Shown: in pieces, positions 18,870 to 28,095 of the stretch
How positions within the stretch are numbered: position 1 is the first letter of the stretch
How the letters are laid out: each line of letters opens with the position of its first letter
Assembly: GCF_002095485.1 (NCBI RefSeq)
Contig: NZ_MLFS01000046.1
Coordinates: 1-42,789, forward strand
Source: Pantoea wallisii
Lineage (GTDB): Bacteria; Pseudomonadota; Gammaproteobacteria; Enterobacterales; Enterobacteriaceae
Direction: 5' to 3'
DNA length: 42,789 nt
Notes under the pieces: model-generated
The model's input: the letters and a program-made list of their open reading frames with translations, nothing else
What the model was told of the DNA's origin: nothing
Database searches by the model: none
Program-made: the position numbers and the translations under genes

Positions 18870-18888
18870 TTTAAAACGTCGTTTTAAT
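18870..18888 (-). promoter_or_regulatory. Candidate KdgR operator upstream of kdgK
   Basis: Positions 18871-18887 form a perfect palindrome with eight-base arms around a central T (TTAAAACG-T-CGTTTTAA). Read on the kdgK strand, the core AAACGACGTTT fits AAAYRNYRTTT, the centre of the KdgR box known from Dickeya and Pectobacterium, and the full 19-mer agrees at 16 positions by my count. It lies 66 to 84 bases ahead of the kdgK ATG, six bases upstream of a TTGACG that may be the -35. Confidence 0.5.
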
Positions 18889-19009
18889 TTAACTTAAGGC
18901 TGAAAGTGGCCATTTAACGGCGATTTAGCGGTCAAAGCGCCGTCTGTTTTGACGATTAAGCCCGCGCTGCGCTGATAGACTCAACGGCTCGTGTGGCTGC
19001 TTAGACCAA

Positions 19010-19037
19010 TAAAGTTATCCAGGGGGGTAGCCGATAC
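19010..19037 (+). promoter_or_regulatory. Sigma-28 (FliA) type promoter for pdeH
   Basis: TAAAGTTA (19010-19017) and GCCGATAC (19030-19037) match the FliA consensus TAAAGTTT / GCCGATAA at seven of eight positions each. The spacer is 12 bases instead of the usual 11 and contains a run of six G, where one base may be uncertain. pdeH (yhjH) is a class III flagellar gene in E. coli, so both location and orientation fit. Transcription would start around 19044, which rules out translation starts before that. Confidence 0.75.
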
Positions 19038-19088
19038 TTGCCGCTGAGATGCTATATGCAGGCACTCACCACCAACCAGGAAAAAACC

Positions 19089-19862
19089 ATGGTGATGAAG
19101 AATTTGATTCATCGGCTGCCTTCTTCTCTTGCACTTGAGCAACAACAGGAAACCAGTCTCTTCTGGCAGCAGTGCCAGCGCTTATATACATTTCAGCCTA
19201 TCTACCAGGTTTCCGGCCGCCTGCTGGCGATCGAACTACTTACTGCGATAACCCATCCGTCCGCGACGGAAAAACGCCTTTCGCCTGAACACTACTTCGA
19301 TGCGCTCAACATGGCGCAGCGCCTTGATATTGTCCGTGAACAGCTGGACTTGCTGCTGCAGTGGTCCCACTTTTTCAAACAGCATCAGCTGGTGGCCTCG
19401 GTTAATATTGATGGCCCGACCCTGCTGGAGATCCAGCACCACGCGCCGGTCCGCGCGCTGATCGCCCGGCTGCCGTGGGTCCGCTTTGAACTCACCGAGC
19501 ACCATGCGCTGCCGCAGGAGGAGATGGTTGCGCAGATGCCGGAACTGGGTCCGCTGTGGCTGGATGACTTTGGTTCCGGTATGGCGAACTTCTCGGCGCT
19601 GACCGAGTTGCGCTACGACTACATCAAGCTGTCACGCGAACTCTTTATGTTGCTGCGTGCCTCTGATGAGGGGCGTTCTCTGTTCTCCATGCTGCTGTCC
19701 CTGATCAACCGCTACTGTAATGGCGTGATCGTCGAGGGCGTAGAGACAGCAGAGGAGTGGCAGCAGGTGCAGAACTCTCCCGCGATGGCGGCGCAGGGTT
19801 ACTTCTTCTCTCGTCCGGTGCCGTTCAGCCAGCTGGAAAGCCTGGTGCTGGCGCTTCCCTGA
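19089..19862 (+). CDS. pdeH: c-di-GMP phosphodiesterase PdeH (YhjH)
   Basis: A stand-alone cytoplasmic EAL-domain phosphodiesterase that hydrolyses c-di-GMP to pGpG. In E. coli it keeps c-di-GMP low during swimming so that the brake YcgR stays free. From ATG 19089 the product is 257 residues (E. coli 255). The EAL signature is ELL here (AIELLT, Glu49), as in E. coli PdeH, and the other catalytic features are present: NIDGPT, FELTEH, LDDFGSG (Asp159-Asp160), YIKLSRELF and IVEGVET. ATG 19089 is supported by AGGAAAA just upstream. The in-frame start at 19038 would precede the expected transcript start, and 19056 remains possible. It is the likely physiological counterweight to the cellulose synthase in this window. 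Confidence 0.94.
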   Translation: MVMKNLIHRLPSSLALEQQQETSLFWQQCQRLYTFQPIYQVSGRLLAIELLTAITHPSATEKRLSPEHYFDALNMAQRLDIVREQLDLLLQWSHFFKQHQLVASVNIDGPTLLEIQHHAPVRALIARLPWVRFELTEHHALPQEEMVAQMPELGPLWLDDFGSGMANFSALTELRYDYIKLSRELFMLLRASDEGRSLFSMLLSLINRYCNGVIVEGVETAEEWQQVQNSPAMAAQGYFFSRPVPFSQLESLVLALP

Positions 19863-19923
19863 TGCCGTTCTGCCGCGTCTCGACTATCTTTAATGGGACG
19901 TGAAAGGGCATGGAGGAAGAAAA

Positions 19924-21983
19924 ATGTCGCGCGCAGGAAAAGTTGTTAGCTGGATAGTCGGGATTCTCGTCTTCCTGATTGTGGTGATTGTCATCATTAT
20001 CGCCACCTTTGACTGGAATCGGCTGAAACCTACCATCAACCAGAAAGTCTCGACGGAGCTGAACCGGCCGTTCGCCATTCGCGGCGATCTTGGCGTGGCC
20101 TGGGTGCGCAACCGTGAAGAGCCCGGCTGGCGCAGTTGGGTGCCGTGGCCGCAGGTGCATGCCGAGGATGTGATGCTCGGCAATCCGCCTACGGTACCTG
20201 AAGTCACCATGGTGCATTTACAGCGCGTGGAAGCCACGCTGGCACCGCTGGCGCTGCTGCATAAAGAGATCTACCTGCCGTGGATTAAGATGCAGCAGCC
20301 GGATGCGCGCCTGGTGCAGACCGCCGATAAAAAGAACAACTGGACCTTTGACCTCGCCAGCAGCGACAGCAGTGAGGCCAATGCAGCACCTTCCGCCTGG
20401 TCTTTCCGCCTCGACAATATCCTGTTCGATCAGGGCCAGCTGCGCTATCGCGATGCCATTAACAAAGCCGACGTGACGATCAAAATTAATCCACTGGGTA
20501 AACCGGTGCCCTATGCACAGGTAGCGGGCGGTGATGAGCGGCAAAAAGGCGCTGGCGACTTCGTATTTGGCTGGCAGGCGAGCGGCACCTACAATAACCA
20601 GCAGCTGGATGGCGAAGGTAAAATTGGCGGCATGCTGTCGCTGCGCAGTAAAACCACGCCCTTCCCACTGCAGGCGGATGTACGCAACGGCAGCACGCGC
20701 GTGCGCGCCGATGGTACGCTACAGGATCCGCTGAACCTTGGCGGACTGGATGTGCGTCTGCGCTTCTCCGGCGATACGCTGGCTAACCTGTACGGCTTAA
20801 CCGGCGTTCTGCTGCCTGATACGCCGCCGTATGAGACGGATGGCCATCTGATTGCGCGCTTCAACGAGGCGAAAGGCGCCCTGTTCCGCTACGAAAAATT
20901 CAATGGCCATATTGGCGACAGCGACATTCACGGCTCGCTGGTCTATCGCCAGGGCAAACCGCGTCCGTCGCTGACGGGAGAGCTGACTTCTAATCAGCTA
21001 CGCATGGCGGACTTAGGACCGCTAATTGGCGTCGATTCCGGCAAGGGCAGTGAAAAAACCGCCCAGGCTAAAGCACAGCGCGGCGAGGCCTCAACCCAGC
21101 CGGCAGACCGAGTGCTGCCGCATGATAAGTTCGATACCAAAAGCTGGGATGTGATGGATGCCGACGTGAAGTTTAGCGGCAAACGTATTGAGCACAGCAG
21201 TAAGCTGCCGCTCAGCGATCTCTATACTCATCTGAAGCTGAAAAACGGCGATCTGCTGCTCGATCCGCTGCGTTTTGGTATGGCGGGTGGCAGCATTAAC
21301 TCCACCATTCATCTGGAGGGCGATCGCTCGCCCATGCGCGGCCGTGCCGATCTGCACGCACGTAAGCTGCAGCTGCGCCAGCTGTTCCCGGATGTGAACG
21401 CCATGCAGCGTAGCCTGGGGCAGCTGAATGGTGATGCCAGCCTGACCGGCAGCGGCAACTCGGTGGCGGATCTGCTGGCGACCAGCGATGGGCAGCTGCG
21501 GCTGCTGATGAATGACGGATTAATCAGCCGCAGCCTGATGGAGATTGCCGGCCTGAATGTGGGTAACTATGTGGTCGGTAAGCTGTTTGGCGATGATGAA
21601 GTGAGGATTAACTGTGCCGCGACGGATCTCAACGTGCGTCAGGGGCTGGCCACGCCGAAGCTGTTTGTCTTTGACACTGAAAACGCGGTGATCAATGTCA
21701 CCGGCAGCGCCAACTTTGCGAACGAGCGCCTGGATTTATCGATCAATCCGGAGAGTAAAGGCATCCGCATTATTACGCTGCGGTCGCCGCTTTATGTGCG
21801 CGGCACCTTCAAAAATCCGGATGCAGGCGTCAAAGCCGGGCCGCTGATTGCCCGTGGTGCCGCAGCCGTTGCCTGGGCGCGGTGGTAGCACCGGCGGCCG
21901 CGCTGCTGGCGCTGATCTCACCCAGCGACACCGACGATAACCAGTGCAGTAATGTGCTGCAGCAGATGAAAAAGCAGAAGTGA
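19924..21983 (+). CDS. yhjG: YhjG, AsmA-family protein, with a one-base deletion near 21873
   Basis: A large AsmA-like protein: one N-terminal membrane helix (VVSWIVGILVFLIVVIVIII) then a long beta-rich periplasmic region, the architecture of the TamB/AsmA repeating-groove lipid-transport superfamily. ATG 19924 follows GGAGGAAG. As written the frame stops at a TAG at 21886 with the tail VAWARW. Restoring one C at GTTGCCTGG (about 21873) continues VALGAVVAPAAALLALISPS and so on to a TGA at 21981-21983, giving 686 residues, the E. coli length, with the conserved NQC and QMKK C-terminal elements. The break therefore removes about 39 terminal residues. It shares its deletion type with bcsE, rhlB and rffH. 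The restored end abuts the convergent ppiC stop with no gap. Confidence 0.88.
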
Positions 21984-22265
21984 TCAGTTACGCCACAGTA
22001 CCTTGATAATGTGGTAACCAAAGGCGGTTTTCACCGGTCCGTAAGGCTGTAGCAGCGGGCAGGAGAAAACCGCCTTATCAAAGGCCGGTACCATCTGTCC
22101 TTTACGAAACTCCCCTAAATCTCCGCCGTTCCGCCCTGATGGACAGGTAGAGTGTTTTTTTGCCAGCTGCTGAAAGTTTGCGCCTTTTTCCAGCTGCGCC
22201 ATCAGAGATGTCGCCTGCTTTTCATCTTTCACGAGGATATGTAAAGCCGCCGCGGTTTTCGCCAT
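21984..22265 (-). CDS. ppiC: Peptidyl-prolyl cis-trans isomerase C (parvulin) PpiC
   Basis: A small cytoplasmic parvulin-family prolyl isomerase. The 93-residue protein matches the E. coli length exactly. Parvulin signatures are [14 protein letters not shown] (first strand with the catalytic histidine), [30 protein letters not shown] and the terminal FGYHIIKV. No export signal is present. In E. coli ppiC sits near ilvC and rep. Here it is still near rep but its other side faces yhjG, which marks a gene-order junction. Confidence 0.95.
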   Translation of the reverse strand: MAKTAAALHILVKDEKQATSLMAQLEKGANFQQLAKKHSTCPSGRNGGDLGEFRKGQMVPAFDKAVFSCPLLQPYGPVKTAFGYHIIKVLWRN

Positions 22266-22297
22266 GATGCTGTCCTGTTATGTATAATGTGCAGCGC

Positions 22298-22303
22298 ATT
22301 ATA
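22298..22303 (-). promoter_or_regulatory. Candidate -10 box of ppiC
   Basis: The minus strand reads TATAAT here, about 33 bases upstream of the ppiC ATG. The -35 at 17-18 bases is poor. A second TATAAT lies on the plus strand at 22283-22288 but is far from rep and lacks a -35. Confidence 0.35.
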
Positions 22304-22328
22304 GCGTAGTGCGCATGGATAGCGTTGT

Positions 22329-22382
22329 AGGGTCGCCATTGATGGCGGCCTCTGTTCCCGGGTGCGCATCAATGCGCGCCCT
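22329..22382. repeat. Paired-hairpin palindromic element in the ppiC-rep gap
   Basis: Two imperfect hairpins lie in tandem. The first is AGGGTCGCCAT facing ATGGCGGCC. The second is GGTGCGCAT facing ATGCGCGCCCT. The outer ends (AGGG and CCCT) are also complementary, so the whole could fold as one cruciform-like unit. The form resembles interspersed intergenic palindromes of enterobacteria. I see no second full copy in this window, so its repeat status is inferred. Confidence 0.4.
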
Positions 22383-22429
22383 GCGTCGTGATGTCCTTCT
22401 TTTCTGATTCAACTGAGTGATGACCTTTT

Positions 22430-24451
22430 ATGCGTTTAAACCCCGGCCAACAACGTGCTGTCGAATTTGTCACCGGCCCCTGTCTGGTGCTGGCGGGCGC
22501 AGGTTCCGGTAAAACCCGCGTTATCACCAATAAAATTGCCCATCTGATCCGCGAATGCGGCTATCAGGCGCGCCATATTGCAGCAGTGACCTTTACCAAC
22601 AAAGCGTCGCGCGAGATGAAAGAGCGCGTAGCGCAGACGCTGGGGCGTAAAGAGGCGCGCGGACTGATGATCTCCACCTTCCATACGCTGGGGCTGGAGA
22701 TCATCAAGCGTGAATATAAAGCGCTGGGGATGAAATCCACCTTCTCTCTGTTTGACGATCAGGACCAGCTGGCGCTGCTGAAAGAGCTGACCAAACAGTG
22801 GCTGGAAGAGGACAAGACGCTGCTGCAGCAGCTGATCTCAACCATCTCTAACTGGAAGAACGATCTGGTTGATCCGCAGGGCGCGGCCGGGATCGCCAAA
22901 TCGCAGCGCGATCAAATTTTCGCTCACTGCTACGGCCTGTATGACCAGCATCTCAAATCCTGTAACGTGCTGGACTTCGATGATTTAATCCTGCTGCCCA
23001 CGCTGCTGCTGCAGCGAAATCAGGAAGTGCGTGAACGCTGGCAGCAGCGTATTCGCTATCTGCTGGTGGATGAGTATCAGGATACCAATACCAGCCAGTA
23101 TGAGCTGGTGAAACTGCTGGTAGGGGCGCGGGCACGCTTCACCGTGGTAGGCGATGACGATCAGTCGATCTACTCATGGCGCGGCGCGCGGCCACAAAAC
23201 CTGGTGCTGCTGAAAGAGGATTTTCCGGCGCTGGAGGTGGTAAAGCTGGAGCAGAACTACCGATCTACGCAGCGCATTCTGAAGTCGGCCAATATTCTCA
23301 TCGCCAACAACCCGCACGTGTTTGAAAAACGCCTGTTCTCAGAGCTGGGCCAGGGTAGCGAGCTGAAAGTGCTGAGTGCGAACAACGAAGATCACGAAGC
23401 CGAGCGCGTGGCTGGCGAGCTGATTGCCCATCACTTCATCAATAAAACGCAGTACAAAGATTACGCGATCCTCTATCGCGGCAACCATCAGTCGCGCGTA
23501 TTTGAGAAGCTGCTGATGCAGAACCGTATTCCCTACCGCATCTCTGGTGGAACCTCGTTCTTCTCACGGCCTGAGATCAAGGATCTGCTCGCTTACCTGC
23601 GCGTGCTTACTAACCAGGAGGATGACAGCGCCTTCCTGCGCATCGTGAATACGCCGCGCCGCGAAATTGGCCCGGCAACGCTGCAAAAATTGGGCGAGTG
23701 GGCCAATCTGCGCAATAAGAGTCTGTTCAATGCCAGCTTTGATATGGGCCTGCAGCAGACGCTGAGCGGGCGCGGGCTGGAGCATTTACAGCGCTTCACG
23801 CAGTGGCTGAATGAGATTGTGCAGCTGACGGAGCGCGAGCCGGTGAATGCGGTGCGCGATCTGATTCGCGGCATCGATTATGAGAGCTGGTTGTTTGAAA
23901 CCTCACCCAGCCCAAAAGCTGCTGAGATGCGTATGAAAAACGTCAATACGCTGTTTCAGTGGATGACGGAGATGCTGGAGGGCGATGAACTGAATGAGCC
24001 GATGACGCTGGCGCAGGTGGTCACGCGCTTTACGCTTCGCGACATGATGGAGCGCGGTGAGAGCGATGAAGAGCAGGATCAGGTGCAGCTGATGACGCTG
24101 CATGCCTCAAAAGGGCTGGAGTTCCCGTACGTCTATCTGGTGGGGATGGAAGAGGGCCTGCTGCCGCATCAGAGCAGCATTGATGAGAATAACATCGAAG
24201 AGGAGCGCCGTCTGGCCTACGTGGGCATTACCCGCGCGCAGAAGGAGCTGACCTTTACGCTGTGTCGCGAGCGACGCCAGTACGGCGAGCTGGTACGCCC
24301 GGAGCCCAGCCGTTTTCTGCTGGAGCTGCCGCAGGATGATGTAGTGTGGGAGCGCGAGAAGAGAGTAGTCAGTGCTGAGCAGCGCATGAAAACCGGGCAG
24401 ACGCGCGTGGCGGGCCTGCGTGCGATGCTGGAGAACGCAAAGAAAGGGTAG
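22430..24451 (+). CDS. rep: ATP-dependent 3'-5' DNA helicase Rep
   Basis: Rep is the SF1A helicase that travels with the replisome through DnaB and clears protein road-blocks, and it also serves phiX-type phage replication. The 673-residue product equals the E. coli length. Motifs in order: Walker A GAGSGKT (23-29), motif Ia [12 protein letters not shown], motif [10 protein letters not shown], motif [16 protein letters not shown], motif IV EQNYRST, motif [20 protein letters not shown] and motif [15 protein letters not shown]. The frame is intact. The gene stands alone, facing gppA across a 59-base gap with a terminator. Confidence 0.97.
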   Translation: MRLNPGQQRAVEFVTGPCLVLAGAGSGKTRVITNKIAHLIRECGYQARHIAAVTFTNKASREMKERVAQTLGRKEARGLMISTFHTLGLEIIKREYKALGMKSTFSLFDDQDQLALLKELTKQWLEEDKTLLQQLISTISNWKNDLVDPQGAAGIAKSQRDQIFAHCYGLYDQHLKSCNVLDFDDLILLPTLLLQRNQEVRERWQQRIRYLLVDEYQDTNTSQYELVKLLVGARARFTVVGDDDQSIYSWRGARPQNLVLLKEDFPALEVVKLEQNYRSTQRILKSANILIANNPHVFEKRLFSELGQGSELKVLSANNEDHEAERVAGELIAHHFINKTQYKDYAILYRGNHQSRVFEKLLMQNRIPYRISGGTSFFSRPEIKDLLAYLRVLTNQEDDSAFLRIVNTPRREIGPATLQKLGEWANLRNKSLFNASFDMGLQQTLSGRGLEHLQRFTQWLNEIVQLTEREPVNAVRDLIRGIDYESWLFETSPSPKAAEMRMKNVNTLFQWMTEMLEGDELNEPMTLAQVVTRFTLRDMMERGESDEEQDQVQLMTLHASKGLEFPYVYLVGMEEGLLPHQSSIDENNIEEERRLAYVGITRAQKELTFTLCRERRQYGELVRPEPSRFLLELPQDDVVWEREKRVVSAEQRMKTGQTRVAGLRAMLENAKKG

Positions 24452-24461
24452 GCGGAGTTAA

Positions 24462-24493
24462 CTCCCGTTAATGGCCATTTGACGGGAGCTTTT
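24462..24493 (+). terminator. rep intrinsic terminator
   Basis: CTCCCGT (24462-24468) pairs with ACGGGAG (24482-24488) and the right arm is followed by CTTTTC. It lies 10 bases after the rep stop, between convergent rep and gppA. Confidence 0.65.
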
Positions 24494-24510
24494 CAGCACA
24501 GCGGGTTCTG

Positions 24511-25995
24511 TTACGAGATCGTCAGCAGCCAGTGCACATACGACTGATAGTGGCTCTCCTGCTCCAGCAGTTCAGCGCGCAGCGGATGTGCCGCCAGCCA
24601 GCCAGCGGGCAGGGTCAGATGCAGTGCATCGTCGTCGGCCTGCAGGCGTACTGCGGGCAGGGTGTCATCACGACGGCGGCTGGAGAAGATGATCGCCAGA
24701 CGTAACAGGCGGCTAAGACGCTCAGCCATACGCGGTGGCACGGCGTTTTGTTGTGTCAGCAGCGCCAGATCAATATTGCCGCTCTGGTTCTGCAGCAGGC
24801 AGGCCAGCATTTTTTTCTGAGCGGGCGTGAAACCGGGAAGATCGAGGTGGCGAATCAGGTAGGCGGCGTGCTGCGGTGCCTGACGAAAATCGACGCTGAG
24901 GCCAATTTCGTGGAGTGAACAGGCGCTGAGCAGAAGATCGCGACATCGCTGATCCAGCTTCCAGCTGCTGCTTACCTGACGGAAGAAACTCTCCGCCAGC
25001 TGACGCACGCGGCTGGCCTGCTCAACGTCAATGGCGAAGCGGCGCTGTACGTTCTGCAGCGTGCGGCTGCGGATATCGCGGTCAATGGGCAGATGCAGCA
25101 TGCCGTATACCAGCCCTTCACGCAGTGCGCCGCCCGCCAGCGTCATGCTTTCAATGCTCAACTCCTGGAAGATGGCGATCAGAATCGACAGGCCGCTCGG
25201 GAACACCAGCGCCCGCTCCAGCGTTAAGCCCTCAATCTCCAGCTCCTCCAGCTTGCCACACTGAATAGCACGCTGTTTCAGCTGCTGCAGCTTGCTCAGG
25301 GTGATGCGCTCATCCATGCCCTGCGCCACCATGATCTCCTGTAGCGCCTGTACGGTGCCAGAGGCGCCGACACAGATCTCCCAGCCTTTCTCGCGCAATG
25401 CCGCAGCGATTGGACGAATCATCTCGCGAGCGGCCTGTTCCGCCTGGGCAAAGTTCTCTTTTGCCAGGTGGCGATCGCTGAAGAAGCGCTCCAGCCAGGT
25501 GACACAGCCCATCGACAGGCTAAACAGCGTGGTGGCATGTGCGCCTTCGCCGGTGACCAGCTCTGTGCTGCCACCGCCAATATCCACCACCAGACGCCGG
25601 TCGGAGCCGCCCGTAGTGTGCGCAACGCCCTGATAGATCAGACGAGCTTCCTCTTCACCGCTGATCACATTCACCGGGCAGCCGAGAATCTGTTCTGCGG
25701 TCGTGAGAAAATCCTGCGCGTTATGTGCAATGCGCAGCGTGGCGGTCGCCACCACGCGGATCTGTTCAGGCGGAATATCCTGAAGCTGTTCGGAAAAGAG
25801 TTTCAGACACTGCCAGCCGCGCTGCATCGCCTCTGAAGAGAGATGACTGGCCTGATCCAGACCGGCAGCGAGGCGCACTTTGCGTTTAATCCGCGCGACG
25901 GTCTGAATACTGCCGGATACTTCGCGCACCACCAACATATGAAAGCTGTTGGAACCTAAATCAATCGCAGCATAAAGTGACGATGCGCTTAGCAT
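24511..25995 (-). CDS. gppA: Guanosine-5'-triphosphate,3'-diphosphate pyrophosphatase GppA
   Basis: GppA hydrolyses pppGpp to ppGpp in the stringent response and has exopolyphosphatase activity. The 494-residue product matches E. coli exactly. The ASKHA-fold phosphate-binding motifs are visible: [14 protein letters not shown] near the N-terminus and [11 protein letters not shown] around residues 140-150, with GEEEARLIY between. The C-terminal HD-like helical domain includes [15 protein letters not shown]. It begins six bases after the rhlB stop on the same strand, as in E. coli, so the two are an operon. Confidence 0.96.
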   Translation of the reverse strand: MLSASSLYAAIDLGSNSFHMLVVREVSGSIQTVARIKRKVRLAAGLDQASHLSSEAMQRGWQCLKLFSEQLQDIPPEQIRVVATATLRIAHNAQDFLTTAEQILGCPVNVISGEEEARLIYQGVAHTTGGSDRRLVVDIGGGSTELVTGEGAHATTLFSLSMGCVTWLERFFSDRHLAKENFAQAEQAAREMIRPIAAALREKGWEICVGASGTVQALQEIMVAQGMDERITLSKLQQLKQRAIQCGKLEELEIEGLTLERALVFPSGLSILIAIFQELSIESMTLAGGALREGLVYGMLHLPIDRDIRSRTLQNVQRRFAIDVEQASRVRQLAESFFRQVSSSWKLDQRCRDLLLSACSLHEIGLSVDFRQAPQHAAYLIRHLDLPGFTPAQKKMLACLLQNQSGNIDLALLTQQNAVPPRMAERLSRLLRLAIIFSSRRRDDTLPAVRLQADDDALHLTLPAGWLAAHPLRAELLEQESHYQSYVHWLLTIS

Positions 25996-26001
25996 AAGTG
26001 C

Positions 26002-27296
26002 TTAACCCGAACGTTTACGGTTGTTATTGCGTGGTGCGCCGCCCCGACGGTTACTGTTATTCCCGCCACGACGTGGACCGTTCCCTGAGCGGCTACGCTG
26101 CAGGCGCTTCGGTGGCGGCAGCTCGCTCAGCAGCGCGTCGCTGTTGTACTTGCTCACCGGAATCCCGTGCCCGATATACTCTTCGATTGCCGGTAAGTTC
26201 AGCGCGTACTCTTCACAGGCCAGGCTGATGGAGTGTCCGCTTGCGCCAGCGCGGCCGGTACGGCCGATACGGTGTACGTAATCTTCGCGGTCGTCTGGCA
26301 GATCGTAGTTAAAGACGTGCGTAACGGCCGGAATGTGCAGACCACGCGCGGCAACGTCTGTCGCGACGAGGATATCGACATCACCTTTAGTGAAGTCATC
26401 AAGAATACGCAGACGCTTTTTCTGCGGCACGTCGCCCGTCAGCAGACCCACGCGGTGACCATCGGCGGCCAGGTGGCCCCAGATATCTTCACAGCGATGC
26501 TTGGTGTTGGCGAAGATGATGGCGCGGTCCGGCCACTCCTCTTCCAGCAGGGTTTGCAGCAGACGCATCTTCTCTTCGTTTGACGGATAGAAAAGCTCTT
26601 CTTTAATGCGATGGCCGGTTTTCTGCTCTGGCTCTACTTCGACGTATTCAGCGTTGTTCATGTGCTCAAATGCCAGTTCGCGCACGCGGTAGGAGAGCGT
26701 AGCGGAGAACAGCATGCTCAGACGCTGTGTAGCAGGCGGCATGCGGCGGAACAGCCAGCGGATATCTTTAATAAAGCCAAGATCGAACATGCGATCGGCT
26801 TCATCCAGGACCACCACCTGGATCGCGCCCAGGTTGATGTGATTTTGTTTGGCATAGTCGATTAAACGACCGGTAGTGCCGACCAGGATGTCCACGCCAT
26901 CAGCCAGGACTTTGAGTTGTTTATCGTAGCCGTCACCGCCGTATGCCAGGCCCAGCTTCAGGCCCGTCGTCTGTGCCAGGGGTTCAGCATCCGCATGAAT
27001 CTGTACGGCGAGTTCTCGCGTCGGGGCCATGATCAGCGCACGTGCTGATTGATTTGGCGGCCTTCAACGGCAGGGTGAGAAAGAAGATAATGAAACGTTG
27101 ACGTCAGAAACGCCATCGTTTTGCCGGTACCGGTTTGCGCCTGACCCGCGACATCACGCCCTGAAAGCGCAAAAGGCAACGCGAGCGCCTGTATAGGCGT
27201 GCAATGATGAAAGCCTTTCTTATCAAGGGCTTCCACTACCTGTGGGTGCAGGGCGAAGTCGGAAAACTTCTGTTCTGTTAAGTGTGTTTTGCTCAT
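26002..27296 (-). pseudogene. rhlB: DEAD-box ATP-dependent RNA helicase RhlB, broken by a one-base deletion near 27044
   Basis: RhlB unwinds RNA for the RNase E degradosome. The start piece (27296 to 27033, 87 residues, [18 protein letters not shown], with AQTGTGKT as Walker A) stops early. The rest continues in another frame as [15 protein letters not shown] with [13 protein letters not shown] (DEAD), LFSATLSYR (SAT) and [12 protein letters not shown] (motif VI). Restoring one C on the coding strand between CAG and CACGT (plus-strand 27044) reads [14 protein letters not shown], as in E. coli, and gives 431 residues (E. coli 421). The basic Gly/Arg/Asn-rich tail is typical. As in three other genes here, the damage is one base in a C/G run, so a sequencing error is the better explanation. 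Confidence 0.9.
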
Positions 27297-27365
27297 AGTG
27301 TGGTAGAATATCAGCTTACTATCGCTTTACGAAAGCGTATCTGATGAAATAAAGTCAACCTACGT

Positions 27366-27374
27366 TGGTATATT
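27366..27374 (+). promoter_or_regulatory. Candidate extended -10 promoter of trxA
   Basis: TGGTATATT fits the extended -10 form (TGn followed by TATATT). It lies 38 bases before the trxA ATG. The -35 position carries no good hexamer, which is acceptable for an extended -10 promoter. Confidence 0.45.
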
Positions 27375-27412
27375 TTACGCCAATTCGCCAGGCATAATCT
27401 TTGGAGTTAAAC

Positions 27413-27745
27413 ATGAGCAGCGATAAAATCGTTCACCTGACCGATGACAGTTTCGACACTGACGTGCTGAAAGCCGACGGTGTTACTCTGGTTGATTTCT
27501 GGGCTGAATGGTGTGGTCCTTGCAAAATGATCGCCCCGATTCTCGACGAAGTTGCAGAAGAGTACGAAGGTAAGCTTACCATCGCTAAGTTGAACATTGA
27601 TGACAACCCAGGTACTGCGCCGAAATACGGCATCCGCGGTATCCCGACCCTGCTGCTGTTTAAGAACGGCGAAGTGGCGGCGACAAAGGTGGGCGCGCTG
27701 TCTAAAGGTCAGCTGAAAGAGTTCCTGAACGCTAACCTGGCCTAA
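27413..27745 (+). CDS. trxA: Thioredoxin 1 TrxA
   Basis: TrxA is the main cytoplasmic disulfide reductant, recycled by TrxB. The 110-residue product (E. coli 109) carries the redox site WCGPC with Cys34 and Cys37, the cis-proline block [11 protein letters not shown], and [16 protein letters not shown] near the end. ATG 27413 with GGAG eight to ten bases upstream is the start. An in-frame TTG at 27401 overlaps that ribosome site and is rejected. It is divergent from rhlB and followed by rho in the same direction. Confidence 0.97.
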   Translation: MSSDKIVHLTDDSFDTDVLKADGVTLVDFWAEWCGPCKMIAPILDEVAEEYEGKLTIAKLNIDDNPGTAPKYGIRGIPTLLLFKNGEVAATKVGALSKGQLKEFLNANLA

Positions 27746-28091
27746 GCCCGGCGCGGCGTTTGTTCCGCAGTGGTGAATTTTTTCGCCACTGCTGGACGTC
27801 TCCTTTCTGGCGTGTTAAGTTGACCTCACTGCATTACGCACTTACCTTTGTAGTTTGCATCTAAAGATTTCCTTTGTCAGACCCCATTCGCATTAAACGT
27901 TTTCGTGGTTTGGCAATCTGACGGCTAGCATATTCGGCATCATCTTTCGACCTTCTCTTCGCTCCTTATCGCCACATCTGACGATACTCGTCGAGCAGAG
28001 TTGAAAAAGAGCCATTAACAGGCATGGAATTTTTGCCATACCATTCACGACAAACATTTCGAGAATTACCCCGAGTTAAGAACCCATCACT
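27746..28091 (+). promoter_or_regulatory. trxA-rho intergenic / rho leader region with hairpin and candidate promoter
   Basis: This 346-base gap holds three things. At 27767-27792 an 11-base-pair hairpin (GCAGTGGTGAA pairing TTCGCCACTGC, loop TTTT, one G-T wobble) follows trxA without a strong 3' T-tract. At 27820-27825 TTGACC and at 27843-27848 TACCTT, spaced 17 bases, form a plausible rho promoter. The next 240 bases would be the rho leader. In E. coli this leader is where Rho represses its own synthesis by early termination. The leader here is C-rich in patches and poor in G, which would suit Rho loading. Confidence 0.5.
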
Positions 28092-28095
28092 ATGA
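28024..28095 (+). CDS. Possible rho leader peptide (23 codons), overlapping the rho start
   Basis: An ATG at 28024 opens a 23-codon frame ([20 protein letters not shown], then PSL) whose TGA overlaps the rho ATG as ATGA. The overlap suggests translational coupling to rho. The Shine-Dalgarno is weak (CAGG only). It does not resemble the E. coli RhoL peptide as I recall it. It may be fortuitous. Confidence 0.3.
   Translation: MEFLPYHSRQTFRELPRVKNPSL

Noticed and set aside
19038..19088. Longer PdeH start at 19038
   Set aside because: It would lie upstream of the transcript start expected from the sigma-28 promoter, and a better ribosome site precedes 19089.
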